Of a stretch of 64,000 nucleotides of DNA, positions 45,165 to 54,926 are shown one piece after another; within the stretch, counting starts at the first letter, position 1, and the number at the start of each line of letters is the position of its first letter. The position numbers and the translations under genes are program-made. The notes beneath the pieces are model-generated. The model did not search any database. It saw nothing but the letters and a program-made list of their open reading frames with translations, and was not told where the DNA came from. Origin of the DNA: Aequorivita vitellina (GTDB lineage: Bacteria; Bacteroidota; Bacteroidia; Flavobacteriales; Flavobacteriaceae); contig NZ_JAIRBA010000005.1 of NCBI RefSeq assembly GCF_022008365.1, positions 97,897 to 161,896 on the forward strand. Reading direction: 5' to 3'.

Positions 45165-45995
45165 ATGCAGCAGATTATATTTTTCTTCATTCGGAATAAA
45201 AATTTCCTGTTGTTTGCCGTGCTTTTTATAATTTCTGTAGCCTTAACCATTCAAACGCATAATTATCACAACAATAAATATGTAAGTTCTGCCAATTTTA
45301 TTTCTGGCGGCGTGTACACCTTCAGAAACAATATTACCGATTATTTTAATCTTTCGAAGGAAAACGAACAGTTGCTTCAGGAAAATTTAATGCTTCGCAA
45401 AAGGTTAGCGCGTTTACAAGAAACCATTGTAATTGAAAAACTTGACAGCACCGTTTTCCCAAGTAAATACCAATATTATACGGCTCGCGTTATCAATAAT
45501 AATTTTTCAAAAACTAAAAACCAACTCACTTTAGACCGAGGCCGAAACGACAGTATAAAGATAGATTTGGGGGTAATTTCGTCCAAAGGACTTGTTGGTA
45601 TTGTAAGCGATGTTTCCAGTAATTACGCGACTGTACAATCTATTCTGAATACAAAAAGCCGGATTAATGCGAAGCTTAAAAAATCTAGTCATTTTGGGTC
45701 GTTAATTTGGAACACAAAAGACCCGAACGTAGTGCAATTAATTGATATTCCGCGTTTGGCACAATTAGAAAAGGGCGACACTATAATTACGGGCGGGCGG
45801 TCTACTATTTTTCCCGAGGGCATTTTAATTGGCACTGTAAAAGATTTTCACTTAGATAACGACGACAATTATTATTACGTAAATATTGATCTTTTTAATG
45901 ATATGACGAGTTTAGAAAATGTTTATTTGATTCAAAATAACGAAGCTCGCGAAATTTTAAATTTAGAGGAAGGAGTGGAAGATGTCGAACAGTGA
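45165..45995 (+). CDS. mreC: Rod-shape-determining protein MreC
   Basis: 276 residues: one N-terminal transmembrane helix (about 12-30), a coiled coil (LSKENEQLLQENLMLRKRLARLQ), then two beta-barrel subdomains with GLVGIVSDVSSNYATVQSI and GDTIITGGRSTIFPEGILIG. It sits in the periplasm and activates PBP2. Its end overlaps mreD by 14 nt, and a 102-nt gap separates it from mreB. Confidence 0.95.
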   Translation: MQQIIFFFIRNKNFLLFAVLFIISVALTIQTHNYHNNKYVSSANFISGGVYTFRNNITDYFNLSKENEQLLQENLMLRKRLARLQETIVIEKLDSTVFPSKYQYYTARVINNNFSKTKNQLTLDRGRNDSIKIDLGVISSKGLVGIVSDVSSNYATVQSILNTKSRINAKLKKSSHFGSLIWNTKDPNVVQLIDIPRLAQLEKGDTIITGGRSTIFPEGILIGTVKDFHLDNDDNYYYVNIDLFNDMTSLENVYLIQNNEAREILNLEEGVEDVEQ

Positions 45996-46491
45996 TATAT
46001 TAATAAATATTGTCCGTTTTATACTGCTGGTATTTCTACAGGTGCTCGTGCTTAACAATATTAATTTGGGTGGTTATATAAACCCATATTTGTATATTCT
46101 GTTTATTGTGCTTTACCCATTGGATGGAGACAAAGGCCTTTTAATTTTTCTGGGGTTTCTCTTGGGGCTTTCCATCGATATTTTTGAAGATTCGGGCGGA
46201 GTGCATGCCGCAGCCTGTGCTTTTATAGCATACATTAGGCCTGTTGTTTTAAAATACTCCTTTGGCGTAAGTTATGAGTACAACAGCGTAAAAATTAGAA
46301 AGGCCGACCCAATGGAAAGACTTACTTACATTGCATCATTGGTTTTTATGCATCATTTTGTTATGTTTTCTTTAGAAATTTTTAGTTTCAAACACACCTT
46401 ACTATTATTAAAATCTACATTATTTTCAGGATTGTTTACCATAATCGTTATTGTTTGTACAATGATTATTTTCAATAAAAAATCTCAATGA
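45982..46491 (+). CDS. mreD: Rod-shape-determining protein MreD
   Basis: 169-residue inner membrane protein with about five hydrophobic helices (VLVLNNINLGGYINPYLYILFIVLYP, FLLGLSIDIFEDSGGVHAAA). It is overlapped by mreC at the start and overlaps mrdA by 4 nt (ATGA), both indicating translational coupling. Sequence is weakly conserved in this family, so position between mreC and mrdA carries much of the assignment. Confidence 0.92.
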   Translation: MSNSDILINIVRFILLVFLQVLVLNNINLGGYINPYLYILFIVLYPLDGDKGLLIFLGFLLGLSIDIFEDSGGVHAAACAFIAYIRPVVLKYSFGVSYEYNSVKIRKADPMERLTYIASLVFMHHFVMFSLEIFSFKHTLLLLKSTLFSGLFTIIVIVCTMIIFNKKSQ

Positions 46492-48350
46492 GAAAAATAG
46501 TACTCATAGCATTGGTTTTGATGAGCGGTGTGCTTTTTGCCGCTCGTCTTTTCTATTTGCAGATTTATGATGCTTCTCCAGACTCGCTCACCCGCAATAG
46601 TGCCATTAAAGTAATGTACGACTATCCGCAGCGCGGCTATATGTTTGATAGAAACGACAAACTTTTAGTTTCAAACCAACCGTCGTATGATGTTATGGTT
46701 ATCCCGAAGGATGTAAAACCTTTAGACACTTTAGAATTCTGTGGATTGTTAAAAATTACGAAGGAAGATTTCAAAGAAATATTACGCAAGGCACGAGTGT
46801 ATTCTCCCAGACTTCCTTCGGTAGTTCTTCCACAATTGAACAAAGCCGATTACGCTTCCCTTTCAGAAAAAATGTATAAATATGAAGGGTTTTACATCCA
46901 ACGTCGTTCTCTTCGCGAATACCAAGTAGATCATTCGGCAAACGTTATGGGCTATATTGCCGAAGTGAATAACGCCATCATTGAAAAAAACCCATATTAT
47001 CAAATGGGTGAACTCATTGGTACGGCAGGAGTAGAAAAAGAATACGAAGAAGTTTTGCGCGGCGTAAAAGGTGTAAAATACATTCAAAAAGATCGTTTTA
47101 ACAGAGACATTGGGCCATACAAAGATGGTATTTATGATACCTTGCCCGAACGCGGCTTAGATGTGCAATTAACTATTGACGCCACGCTACAAAAATACGG
47201 GCAGGAATTGATGATTCACAAACGCGGTGGCATTGTGGCAATTGAGCCTCAAACTGGAGAAATACTCGCACTTATAACAGCTCCTAGTTACGACCCATCA
47301 CTTTTAGTGGGCCGGAATCGTTCAAAAAATTTCACAAAATTATGGTATGACACTATCGCAAAACCACTTTATGACCGGGTTTTAATGGGTGAATACCCTC
47401 CTGGCTCTCCGTTTAAAGCGTTAACTGCGTTAGTAGGACTCCACGAACACGCAATTGAGGCAAACGACGTAATTGGTTGTAGCGGCGGTTTTCATTTTGG
47501 AAGAAGAGTGCTTAGATGTCATCACAGTGGACCAGTTTCAATGGTTGCAGGTATTGCCAAATCTTGCAACACCTATTTCTGTACTGTTTACAAAAGAATG
47601 ATGGATACCTATCCCACCCCACAAGAAGGTATAGAGGCATGGCGAAAAGACCTTATGAGTTTTGGGTTGGGCGATTTTTTAGGTTACGATCTGCCCAGCG
47701 GAAAAAGAGGTAACATTCCTACTGCTTCCTATTATAATAAAATACATAAATTTCCGGAGCATAAGTGGTCTTCGCTCGCAACCATCTCTAACGCGATTGG
47801 GCAAGGCGAAGTTTTACTTACACCTATTCAAATGGCTAATTTTACAGCGGCCATTGCTAATCGCGGTTATTATTACACTCCACACATAATAAAAAATATT
47901 ATTGGACCAGATACAATTCCGCAGAAATTTAAAGTGAAAAATCACACAACCGTTGAACCGGAGTATTTTGAACCTGTAGTTGAAGGTATGTTTCAAGTTT
48001 ACGAACAGGGAACTGCAGCCTATATTAAAGTTCCAGGTATTGAGGTGTGCGGAAAAACAGGTACTGCAGAAAATTACACTAAAATAGACGGCAAGCGCGT
48101 TCAACTTACGGACCATTCTATTTTTGTAGCATTTGCACCAAAAGACGATCCTAAAATTGCAATAGCCGTATTTGTTGAAAACGGGTATTGGGGCTCTCGA
48201 TGGGCAGGTAGAATTGCAGGACTTATGATAGAAAAATATCTAAAAGGTGAAATAACCCGAACAGACATGGAAAAATTCGTGCTGGAAGGCAGTTTAGAAG
48301 ACGAATACGCAAAGCCCTACAGCGGCCAACCTTTTTCAATTAACCGATAA
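46488..48350 (+). CDS. mrdA: Penicillin-binding protein 2 (elongasome transpeptidase)
   Basis: 620-residue class B PBP that cross-links lateral-wall peptidoglycan. There is an N-terminal signal anchor (VLIALVLMSGVLFAARLFYL), a pedestal/dimerisation domain with RGYMFDRNDKLLVSN, and the transpeptidase domain. The active-site serine is Ser307 in PPGSPFK (Ser-x-x-Lys with Lys310). The second motif is SCN and the third KTG (GKTGTAEN). It overlaps mreD by 4 nt and rodA by 1 nt. Confidence 0.96.
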   Translation: MRKIVLIALVLMSGVLFAARLFYLQIYDASPDSLTRNSAIKVMYDYPQRGYMFDRNDKLLVSNQPSYDVMVIPKDVKPLDTLEFCGLLKITKEDFKEILRKARVYSPRLPSVVLPQLNKADYASLSEKMYKYEGFYIQRRSLREYQVDHSANVMGYIAEVNNAIIEKNPYYQMGELIGTAGVEKEYEEVLRGVKGVKYIQKDRFNRDIGPYKDGIYDTLPERGLDVQLTIDATLQKYGQELMIHKRGGIVAIEPQTGEILALITAPSYDPSLLVGRNRSKNFTKLWYDTIAKPLYDRVLMGEYPPGSPFKALTALVGLHEHAIEANDVIGCSGGFHFGRRVLRCHHSGPVSMVAGIAKSCNTYFCTVYKRMMDTYPTPQEGIEAWRKDLMSFGLGDFLGYDLPSGKRGNIPTASYYNKIHKFPEHKWSSLATISNAIGQGEVLLTPIQMANFTAAIANRGYYYTPHIIKNIIGPDTIPQKFKVKNHTTVEPEYFEPVVEGMFQVYEQGTAAYIKVPGIEVCGKTGTAENYTKIDGKRVQLTDHSIFVAFAPKDDPKIAIAVFVENGYWGSRWAGRIAGLMIEKYLKGEITRTDMEKFVLEGSLEDEYAKPYSGQPFSINR

Positions 48351-49606
48351 TGACTTCAGGAAAAACTTACGTACGTTTTGATTGGTTAATCATTTTTATT
48401 TATATCGCCTTAGTAGCGATGGGATGGATAAATATCTATTCTGCTTCTTTAAGCGATGCTGCAAAGGGATATTTTGATTTTACCCAAATTTACGGCAAAC
48501 AGATGATTTGGATTGGTTTGAGCATAATTCTAATAATTTTTGTGCTCGCCATTGAATCTAAATTCTACGAACGTTTTGCCAGCGTTATTTATATTGTTTC
48601 ATTAATTTCTCTAATAGGATTATTTGTATTTGGGCGAACAATTGCCGGCACCACAGCTTGGTACGACTTTGGCGGTTTTAGTATCCAGCCCAGCGAATTT
48701 GCAAAAGCCGCCACCGCACTTGCATTAAGTAAATATGTAAGCGATATACAAACGAATATGCAGGATTTAAAAAATCAGATTGGGGCACTAATAATTCTTG
48801 CCTTGCCCGTAATTTTGATTATTATGCAGCCCGATCCGGGAAGTGTACTAATATACGCCGCCTTTGTTTTCCCGCTGTATCGTGAAGGCTTGCACGGTGT
48901 ATATTTGCTTTTAGCGTTGTTTGCAATTGTTCTTTTTGTGTCAACGCTCGCGTTTGGCACCATTTGGGTAGCTTTGGCAGTTTTAATAATTGCGGGAGTT
49001 ATCTATTTTAAAAATAGAAGAAAAAAGCCAAATATCATAAAATACATATTGGTCGCTATCGCTTCAATTGCTTTTGCTTTTTCGGTAAGTTATATTTTCA
49101 ATAATGTTTTTAAACAGCACCATCGCGACCGTTTTAATATTCTTTTAGGGAAAGAAGTTGACGCCCGCGGAATTGGTTACAATACCCACCAAAGTGAAAT
49201 CGCCATTAGCAATGGTAGCTGGCTGGGTAAAGGTTGGACGCAGGGCACCCAAACTAAAGGTAATTTTGTGCCAGAACAACACACAGATTATATTTTCAGC
49301 ACAGTAGGAGAAGAGTGGGGATTTTTGGGGAGCATGGTTGTAATTTTACTTTTTGTAGGGCTTATTATGCGAATTATTTATAGGGCAGAAAAACAAAAAA
49401 ACCAATTTGGAAGAGTGTACGGGTACAGTGTTGCGGCAATTCTATTTTTTCACTTTTTTGTGAATATTGGCATGGTAACCGGTATTTTTCCAACCGTAGG
49501 AATCCCGCTGCCTTTCTTTAGTTATGGCGGATCCGCACTTTGGGGCTTTACCATTTTACTCTTTATTTTTGTGAAATTGGACGGCGCCAATTATCATTAC
49601 GCGTAA
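48350..49606 (+). CDS. rodA: Peptidoglycan glycosyltransferase RodA (SEDS family)
   Basis: 418-residue polytopic glycosyltransferase that polymerises lipid II in the elongasome and works with PBP2. The SEDS signatures are present: GGFSIQPSEFAKAA, QPDPGSVLIY, the extracellular loop around NTHQSEIAISNGSWLGKGW and the C-terminal FPTVGIPLPFFSYGGS. It starts inside the mrdA stop (TAATG). It closes the operon, and no strong hairpin is evident in the 68 nt before the next convergent gene. Confidence 0.96.
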   Translation: MTSGKTYVRFDWLIIFIYIALVAMGWINIYSASLSDAAKGYFDFTQIYGKQMIWIGLSIILIIFVLAIESKFYERFASVIYIVSLISLIGLFVFGRTIAGTTAWYDFGGFSIQPSEFAKAATALALSKYVSDIQTNMQDLKNQIGALIILALPVILIIMQPDPGSVLIYAAFVFPLYREGLHGVYLLLALFAIVLFVSTLAFGTIWVALAVLIIAGVIYFKNRRKKPNIIKYILVAIASIAFAFSVSYIFNNVFKQHHRDRFNILLGKEVDARGIGYNTHQSEIAISNGSWLGKGWTQGTQTKGNFVPEQHTDYIFSTVGEEWGFLGSMVVILLFVGLIMRIIYRAEKQKNQFGRVYGYSVAAILFFHFFVNIGMVTGIFPTVGIPLPFFSYGGSALWGFTILLFIFVKLDGANYHYA

Positions 49607-49674
49607 GCCCTAATCCCAAAATATAATAACCTTTGAAAGCCAAATAAAGTTTACAGCAACTGAACATTGATTAC

Positions 49675-50490
49675 TCACTTCCTTCCCCAAGCTTTTAAAT
49701 TAACCATTTGTTCTAAATTACTTTCAATAGAATCGGGTAATTGTGGAAAAAAATCGATTCCTGTTTTAGCTTCTATTTCGTCAATGGAAACAACATATTC
49801 GTAAAACGATTTATCGGAAGGTATATTCGGAAGTAAAAACGCTACGGCTTTATATTTTCCGTTAGAAACATCGACAACAATTTTGAAAAATTCGTCTGGA
49901 ACCGAAACGTTTTCATCGCCGATGGTTTTCATATTTCCTTTTAAAACACCTCCGGTTACCACATAAACACCATCATGTTTTTTTGCCCAATACCGAACTT
50001 TTTGTTCTAATCTATTCCAAATGCCAGCATTAAAACTGTGATCCTGCGGACTTATATTACTCGTTAAAAATGTTTCGTTGTAGGCTTCAACAGACATTCT
50101 TCTATCGCCTGCCGGGACCAAGTGTCCGCGATCGTAACCCGAGTTTTTATAATTGCGCCAATCTGCAGACTTTGTTTTTACCTTTTTGTCTTCAATAAAA
50201 TAGGGGCGTTCAAAATTATTTTTAACGAGATCACTTCGTTTAAGTTCATAGGCCACCCATTCTGCCTGTTCATTTGCTTCGGAATAGGACAAGGTGAAAA
50301 AGTTGTGCTTCACAATTGCTCCCGTAGTTGAAGCCGGAAGGAACGCATCGCCAAATTCTTCGGAGTTATGCTGCGTTGAATTTGCAGTTTTAGCAACCGG
50401 ATTTGTATCTTTTTCAAATAAATCATCAGCATAATACAATGCAATGGTTACAATTATAATTACGAAAGGGTAAATGTATTTTCGGTTCAT
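49675..50490 (-). CDS. Membrane-anchored DNA/RNA non-specific endonuclease
   Basis: 271 residues of the beta-beta-alpha-metal NUC1/EndoG family. An N-terminal hydrophobic segment (YPFVIIIVTIALYYA, residues 7-21) anchors or exports it. The catalytic DRGH motif is at residues 120-123 (general-base His123), followed by FLTSNISPQ and the metal-binding FNAGIWNRLE. It cleaves DNA or RNA without sequence preference in the periplasm or outside, probably for nutrient salvage. No immunity-type gene adjoins it, which argues against a toxin role. Confidence 0.92.
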   Translation of the reverse strand: MNRKYIYPFVIIIVTIALYYADDLFEKDTNPVAKTANSTQHNSEEFGDAFLPASTTGAIVKHNFFTLSYSEANEQAEWVAYELKRSDLVKNNFERPYFIEDKKVKTKSADWRNYKNSGYDRGHLVPAGDRRMSVEAYNETFLTSNISPQDHSFNAGIWNRLEQKVRYWAKKHDGVYVVTGGVLKGNMKTIGDENVSVPDEFFKIVVDVSNGKYKAVAFLLPNIPSDKSFYEYVVSIDEIEAKTGIDFFPQLPDSIESNLEQMVNLKAWGRK

Positions 50491-50513
50491 GGGTCAATTA
50501 ACTGAAGATAATT

Positions 50514-51335
50514 TTATTGAATTGAGTTTTTATATAAATCTTCATAAGCAATAACAATCTCTCTAATTCTAGGATCGTTTGATACAAAGCTTCTATTGTT
50601 GAAATGTGAAACAAACATATATGTTTTTGAATCTGCATTCTTTGTATCAAGATAAAATTTTAACCACTTGTACGTCCAATCGGCGTTGTTAGCATGTAAA
50701 AGCAAAACTTGCAGTCCTGTCTCAAAATACTTCTCTTGTGGAAAGTTTTTTTCTGTAAATATTTGATCGAATATCTTTTGGTTCTCCTCATCAATTCTAG
50801 TTTGAACATTCCAATCGGCTTCACGTTGCGGCACCCTAAACCACTGATCTCTTACTCTAATGTAGCTCCACCAATATAAGAACCTTGCATTTTCTTCACT
50901 GACTTGTTTTCTTTCCGGAATTTGAAAATTGCACTTTTTAAACAGTTCAATTACGTAATCCATTTCATAATCTAAAATTGGAGACATTGATGTATTTCTA
51001 TCTGGTCTTTCTAAAAGAAGATATTTATGGATTGGTTTCAGTAGGTTTTTACAGACACCTGCAGAATCAATTTTGAACGCTTCGCGAAGATATTCTTTAA
51101 CATGAACGGAGTCCTTCGCCATCGCTTTTAAATTTGCCATAAAAGACAAGAATTGGGCTTTGTTTATAACATCGTCAACATCATTATTATACTTTTCTAA
51201 AGTATCTGAAACGCTATAATTGATTGCTTGAGAATCATCTAAAGATATTTGCCAAGGCACATCTATGGCAATTGGTTCCTTTTTACAAGAGAAGAGAAAT
51301 AAGCAACTTGCAAATAATATATATGAAGTTTTCAT
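50514..51335 (-). CDS. Lipoprotein of unknown function
   Basis: 273 residues with a lipobox (LFASCLFLFSC) after a short signal peptide. The mature protein is helical and Trp/Arg/Glu-rich (RFLYWWSYIRVRDQWFR, LLHANNADWTYKWLKFYLD). I recognise no domain. It lies 23 nt from the nuclease gene on the same strand and about 40 nt from the ABC permease gene, so cotranscription is possible. Codon use looks like that of its neighbours. Confidence 0.7.
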   Translation of the reverse strand: MKTSYILFASCLFLFSCKKEPIAIDVPWQISLDDSQAINYSVSDTLEKYNNDVDDVINKAQFLSFMANLKAMAKDSVHVKEYLREAFKIDSAGVCKNLLKPIHKYLLLERPDRNTSMSPILDYEMDYVIELFKKCNFQIPERKQVSEENARFLYWWSYIRVRDQWFRVPQREADWNVQTRIDEENQKIFDQIFTEKNFPQEKYFETGLQVLLLHANNADWTYKWLKFYLDTKNADSKTYMFVSHFNNRSFVSNDPRIREIVIAYEDLYKNSIQ

Positions 51336-51375
51336 TTAGGATTGTATATAATTGTTCGCCGTAATTATTCTAACT

Positions 51376-52479
51376 CTAATTCCGCACATCCATCGCGTCG
51401 CGGAGTGCATTTCCTATTAACATAAAAGCTGTTACGAGACTCATAATTGCCAAACCAGGAATTAGGGCAAGATACGGTTTTCCCAAAATAATGTATGCGT
51501 AGTGATCTTTTATAATGCCGCCCCAACTGGGCATTGGCGGCTGGGCTCCGATTCCTAAAAAAGAAAGACCGCTTTCTATTAAAATAGCACCCGCAAAATT
51601 AGCGGCAGAAATAATAATGACCGGCGCCATACTATTGGGCAAAATATGTTTTATAATTATTCTGAAATCATTAAATCCCAAAGCACGAGCAGCGGTTACA
51701 TATTGCATTTGTTTTACACCCATTACCTGTCCGCGAACAACACGCGCAACTTCTACCCACATTGTTAAACCAACAGCGATGAAAACCTGCCAGAAACCTT
51801 TACCAAGCGCCAAAGTGATAGCAATCACCAAAAGCAAGGTTGGAATAGACCACGTAACATTGATAAGCCACATAATTGCGGCATCTACTTTTCCGCCGTA
51901 ATAACCAGCGATGGCGCCCATTGTAACGCCAATAATCAATGAGATGAAAACGGCTACAAAACCAATGGCCAGCGAAATTCTAATGCCAATTAACATTCTG
52001 CTTAAAAGGTCGCGGCCGTATTTATCGGTGCCGAGCAGGAATTTTTTTTTGGAAATGTATTTCTCTGGAATTTCTATTACTGAAGAGGCATTGGGGAAAA
52101 GCGACAGCGCATATTCCTTTTGAAGACCTTCCGTACCATCGGGGGTGTATTCAGTTATTTCAATTGAATTTTCATTCAAAGAAAATTTTGAAACCGGAAT
52201 TTCAGTATCTGCATTCTTTTTTCCGAAGAAGAAAACAGACAATGGATTTTGTTTTTCAACAGTTACAGGAATTGTAAGCATTTGCACCGAAAATCCCGGA
52301 TTTTTGGAATGAATTGAGAGGTGCATTTGATTGGCGTTCTGCGAATTATCGGGTGCTAGCGCATACGCGAAAATTGCGACCAAAACACAAAGTGTTAAAA
52401 AACCCAAACTGAAAACGCCCCAAAAATTCTTTTTAAACTTTTGAAGCGCTATTCGGGTTAATGAAGTGGATTTTTTCAC
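51376..52479 (-). CDS. DppC/OppC-type ABC transporter permease, orphan
   Basis: 367 residues, longer than usual. After TM1 (about 16-38) there is an insertion of about 100 mostly soluble residues before the conserved LGTDKYGRDLLSRMLIGIRISL motif. The MetI-type core with the EAA-like loop (AARALGFNDFRIIIKHILPNS) and ENGLSF-like GLSFLGIGAQPPMPSWG follow. The partner permease, ATPases and binding protein are absent from the window, so it must pair with genes elsewhere. Peptide or nickel uptake are both possible. Confidence 0.9.
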   Translation of the reverse strand: MKKSTSLTRIALQKFKKNFWGVFSLGFLTLCVLVAIFAYALAPDNSQNANQMHLSIHSKNPGFSVQMLTIPVTVEKQNPLSVFFFGKKNADTEIPVSKFSLNENSIEITEYTPDGTEGLQKEYALSLFPNASSVIEIPEKYISKKKFLLGTDKYGRDLLSRMLIGIRISLAIGFVAVFISLIIGVTMGAIAGYYGGKVDAAIMWLINVTWSIPTLLLVIAITLALGKGFWQVFIAVGLTMWVEVARVVRGQVMGVKQMQYVTAARALGFNDFRIIIKHILPNSMAPVIIISAANFAGAILIESGLSFLGIGAQPPMPSWGGIIKDHYAYIILGKPYLALIPGLAIMSLVTAFMLIGNALRDAMDVRN

Positions 52480-52540
52480 ACTTCAAATTTAGTAAAATTT
52501 AGCTTGTTTTATAGAGAAACGAGAATCGGTTTATCCTAGA

Positions 52541-54754
52541 TTAGTTTTTTATATCGGCTACTTTTCCTGCCTTTATATTGCTAAGTTTTAAATCTTCTAA
52601 CACGTGTACTGCTTCTTCAACGTATAAATCTTTGCTCAGGTTTTTATGCCATCTTTTACGTTTTTCGGACAGTGTAGTGTCTTGTTTCATCAAAGCGGTT
52701 TCATATGGCAATGATTTAAAAGTGAGATGGTTATCGTATTCATCTATAGCATCAAAACGCTTGGTTTCTACTTTTCGCTCCGCTATATCTGCACTGTACG
52801 CTTTGTAGTTTAAATTAACTTGTTTCTCATCTCTTCGTTCTTTAATCCATCTGGCGTTATCGTCAATTAACTTTAGATGTGCGTTTTTTGCCATTCGCTC
52901 TTTACTCTTTTCAATGGTTTCGTTATAATCTATATAACCATCCCATATATTGTATTTTGCAGCGTCAATTTTATCGTAAGGAAGCGGATTGTCGTAATCT
53001 CTTTCGCCTACATCAATATAACTATAACGGTCTGGCATTACCACATCGCTTTTTACGCCTTCCAATTGAGTGGAACCGCCATTGACGCGATAAAATTTCT
53101 GCGAAGTAATTTTCAAAGCTCCCATATCGCCCAAATCATTTTTTCGAAGCCATTGATTTAGGTCTATTACGTTCTGAACCGTACCTTTTCCGTAGGTTTG
53201 TGCGCTTCCTATAATAATTGCACGTTTGTAATCTTGCATTGCAGCAGCCAAAATTTCGGAGGCTGAGGCAGATAGTTCATTTACCAAAATTACCAATGGG
53301 CCGTCCCATACAACCTCGGTGTCTTTATCTTCCAACACTTCTTTTTTACCGTTTGAAGCAACTTGCACAATAGGGCCTTTTTTAATGAATAATCCGGCAA
53401 TGTCAACTGCGGTTCGTAAAGAGCCTCCGCCATTATCGCGAAGATCTAAAACAAGACCTTCCATTCCTTCTTCTTTTAAACGGATAATTTCCTTTTTCAC
53501 ATCGGTTGCAGCGTTGCGTTCTTTGTAGTTCTCCATATCGAAGTAAAACTGTGGTAAATTAATTAACCCGAACTTTCGGTCTGTGGTTTCAATTAATGTA
53601 GATTTCGCATAGGTTTCCTCTAGCTCCACTACATCTCGGGTAAGTACTTTATCTGAGATGGTTCCGTCCACATTTTTAATGGTCAAGGTTACCTTTGTTC
53701 CTTTCGGCCCCTTAATTAATTTTACGGCATCGTCAATGCGCATGCCCACAATACTTACGGCATCTTCCTCATCTTCTTGTTTTACCTTCAGAATTGCATC
53801 ACCCACTTCAATTTTTTCGCTGCGCCAAGCTGGGCCACCACTAATAATTTCAATAACTGTAATGTAATCGTTCTTTTTTTGAAGTCGTGCGCCAATACCT
53901 TCTAATTTCCCAGACATTCTAAGGTCGAACCTATCTTTATCTGGCGGCGCAAAGTAATTGGTATGCGGGTCAAACTCTTCAACAATTGTGTTCAAATAAA
54001 TTGCGAAATAATCTGTGCGCTGTAAATCTTTTGTGAAATCGAAATATTCGTCGAGCGAGTTTTTGGCTGTTTCACGTGCTTTCTGCTCTAATTCAGCTAA
54101 AGATTTTACCACAAATGGCTCCTCTTTTTTAGCTTTATCTTTTTTTGAAGCTTCAGAAAACTCTGCGTTATCTTCATCCCCATTATTGTTTTTTTCGGAA
54201 TCAGTAATTCCTTTTTCCTTGTTATTTTGGTCTTCAACCAAATCGTAATAACCGGCTAGTGTTGTAAATTTTAATTGTTGCTTCCAACGCGATTTTAGTT
54301 GTTTTATAGAATTTGCATAGGCCAGGTTGTCGTAATCTACATCAATCGTTTCGGTTTCCGTAAAATCAAATGGTTTATTCAATACTTCGGGATAAATCTT
54401 TTTTACATCTTCCATTCGTTCTTGAAAACGGCCGTAAACCAAATCGAAAAACGAGAGATCTTTGTTTTTTATCTGGTCGTCAATTTCGGTTCTGTATTTA
54501 CTAAATTCAGCAATATCTGAAGCCAAGAAATATCTTTTTAAAGGATCGAGTCCTTTTATAAAATCTTCGTAAACTCCAATGGAAAATTCGTCATTTATAT
54601 CTTTGGGGTCATAATGTCCCTTTTGAATTACGTAGGTTATTAAGTCTAAAAGTAGTTTATCTTTATTGGGGTCGTTAAACTCCTTTGTAGTAAAACTGCA
54701 AGAAGCCACAGAAACGAAAACCGCCAAAAACAAAACTTTAAAATTCTTTTTCAT
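52541..54754 (-). CDS. Carboxy-terminal processing peptidase (Prc/Tsp, S41)
   Basis: About 737 residues from the ATG at 54754; three in-frame residues precede it at 54763. A lipobox (VFVSVASC) indicates a lipoprotein. Order: N-terminal helical domain, PDZ domain (GIGARLQKKNDYITVIEIISGGPA), then the S41 catalytic region with LDLRDNGGGSL, the catalytic Ser in NELSASASE and the Lys in YGKGTVQ. A C-terminal DUF3340-like extension follows. It trims C-termini of periplasmic proteins. The 5' end is divergent from surE. Confidence 0.94.
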   Translation of the reverse strand: MKKNFKVLFLAVFVSVASCSFTTKEFNDPNKDKLLLDLITYVIQKGHYDPKDINDEFSIGVYEDFIKGLDPLKRYFLASDIAEFSKYRTEIDDQIKNKDLSFFDLVYGRFQERMEDVKKIYPEVLNKPFDFTETETIDVDYDNLAYANSIKQLKSRWKQQLKFTTLAGYYDLVEDQNNKEKGITDSEKNNNGDEDNAEFSEASKKDKAKKEEPFVVKSLAELEQKARETAKNSLDEYFDFTKDLQRTDYFAIYLNTIVEEFDPHTNYFAPPDKDRFDLRMSGKLEGIGARLQKKNDYITVIEIISGGPAWRSEKIEVGDAILKVKQEDEEDAVSIVGMRIDDAVKLIKGPKGTKVTLTIKNVDGTISDKVLTRDVVELEETYAKSTLIETTDRKFGLINLPQFYFDMENYKERNAATDVKKEIIRLKEEGMEGLVLDLRDNGGGSLRTAVDIAGLFIKKGPIVQVASNGKKEVLEDKDTEVVWDGPLVILVNELSASASEILAAAMQDYKRAIIIGSAQTYGKGTVQNVIDLNQWLRKNDLGDMGALKITSQKFYRVNGGSTQLEGVKSDVVMPDRYSYIDVGERDYDNPLPYDKIDAAKYNIWDGYIDYNETIEKSKERMAKNAHLKLIDDNARWIKERRDEKQVNLNYKAYSADIAERKVETKRFDAIDEYDNHLTFKSLPYETALMKQDTTLSEKRKRWHKNLSKDLYVEEAVHVLEDLKLSNIKAGKVADIKN

Positions 54755-54895
54755 TATCCGCATAGTTGTGGTATTATTTATAAGTGCCTAAATTATACAA
54801 AAAACCGTGCCATTAACGCATTCCGGTACTAATTTTTTGTTAAACAGCATAATTCAATATTGTATTGATAATTCTATATTCAGAATTAATAAATG

Positions 54896-54903
54896 TATTT
54901 TTG
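54896..54903 (+). promoter_or_regulatory. -7 box of surE promoter
   Basis: TATTTTTG fits TAnnTTTG exactly and lies 24 nt before the surE ATG. Confidence 0.55.
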
Positions 54904-54926
54904 TTTCCCTTTAAAATTCAAAAAAC

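Noticed and set aside
49675..50490. Nuclease as an antibacterial or defence effector
   Set aside because: No immunity gene, secretion tag or defence partner is adjacent. A signal-anchored NUC1 nuclease fits nutrient salvage better.
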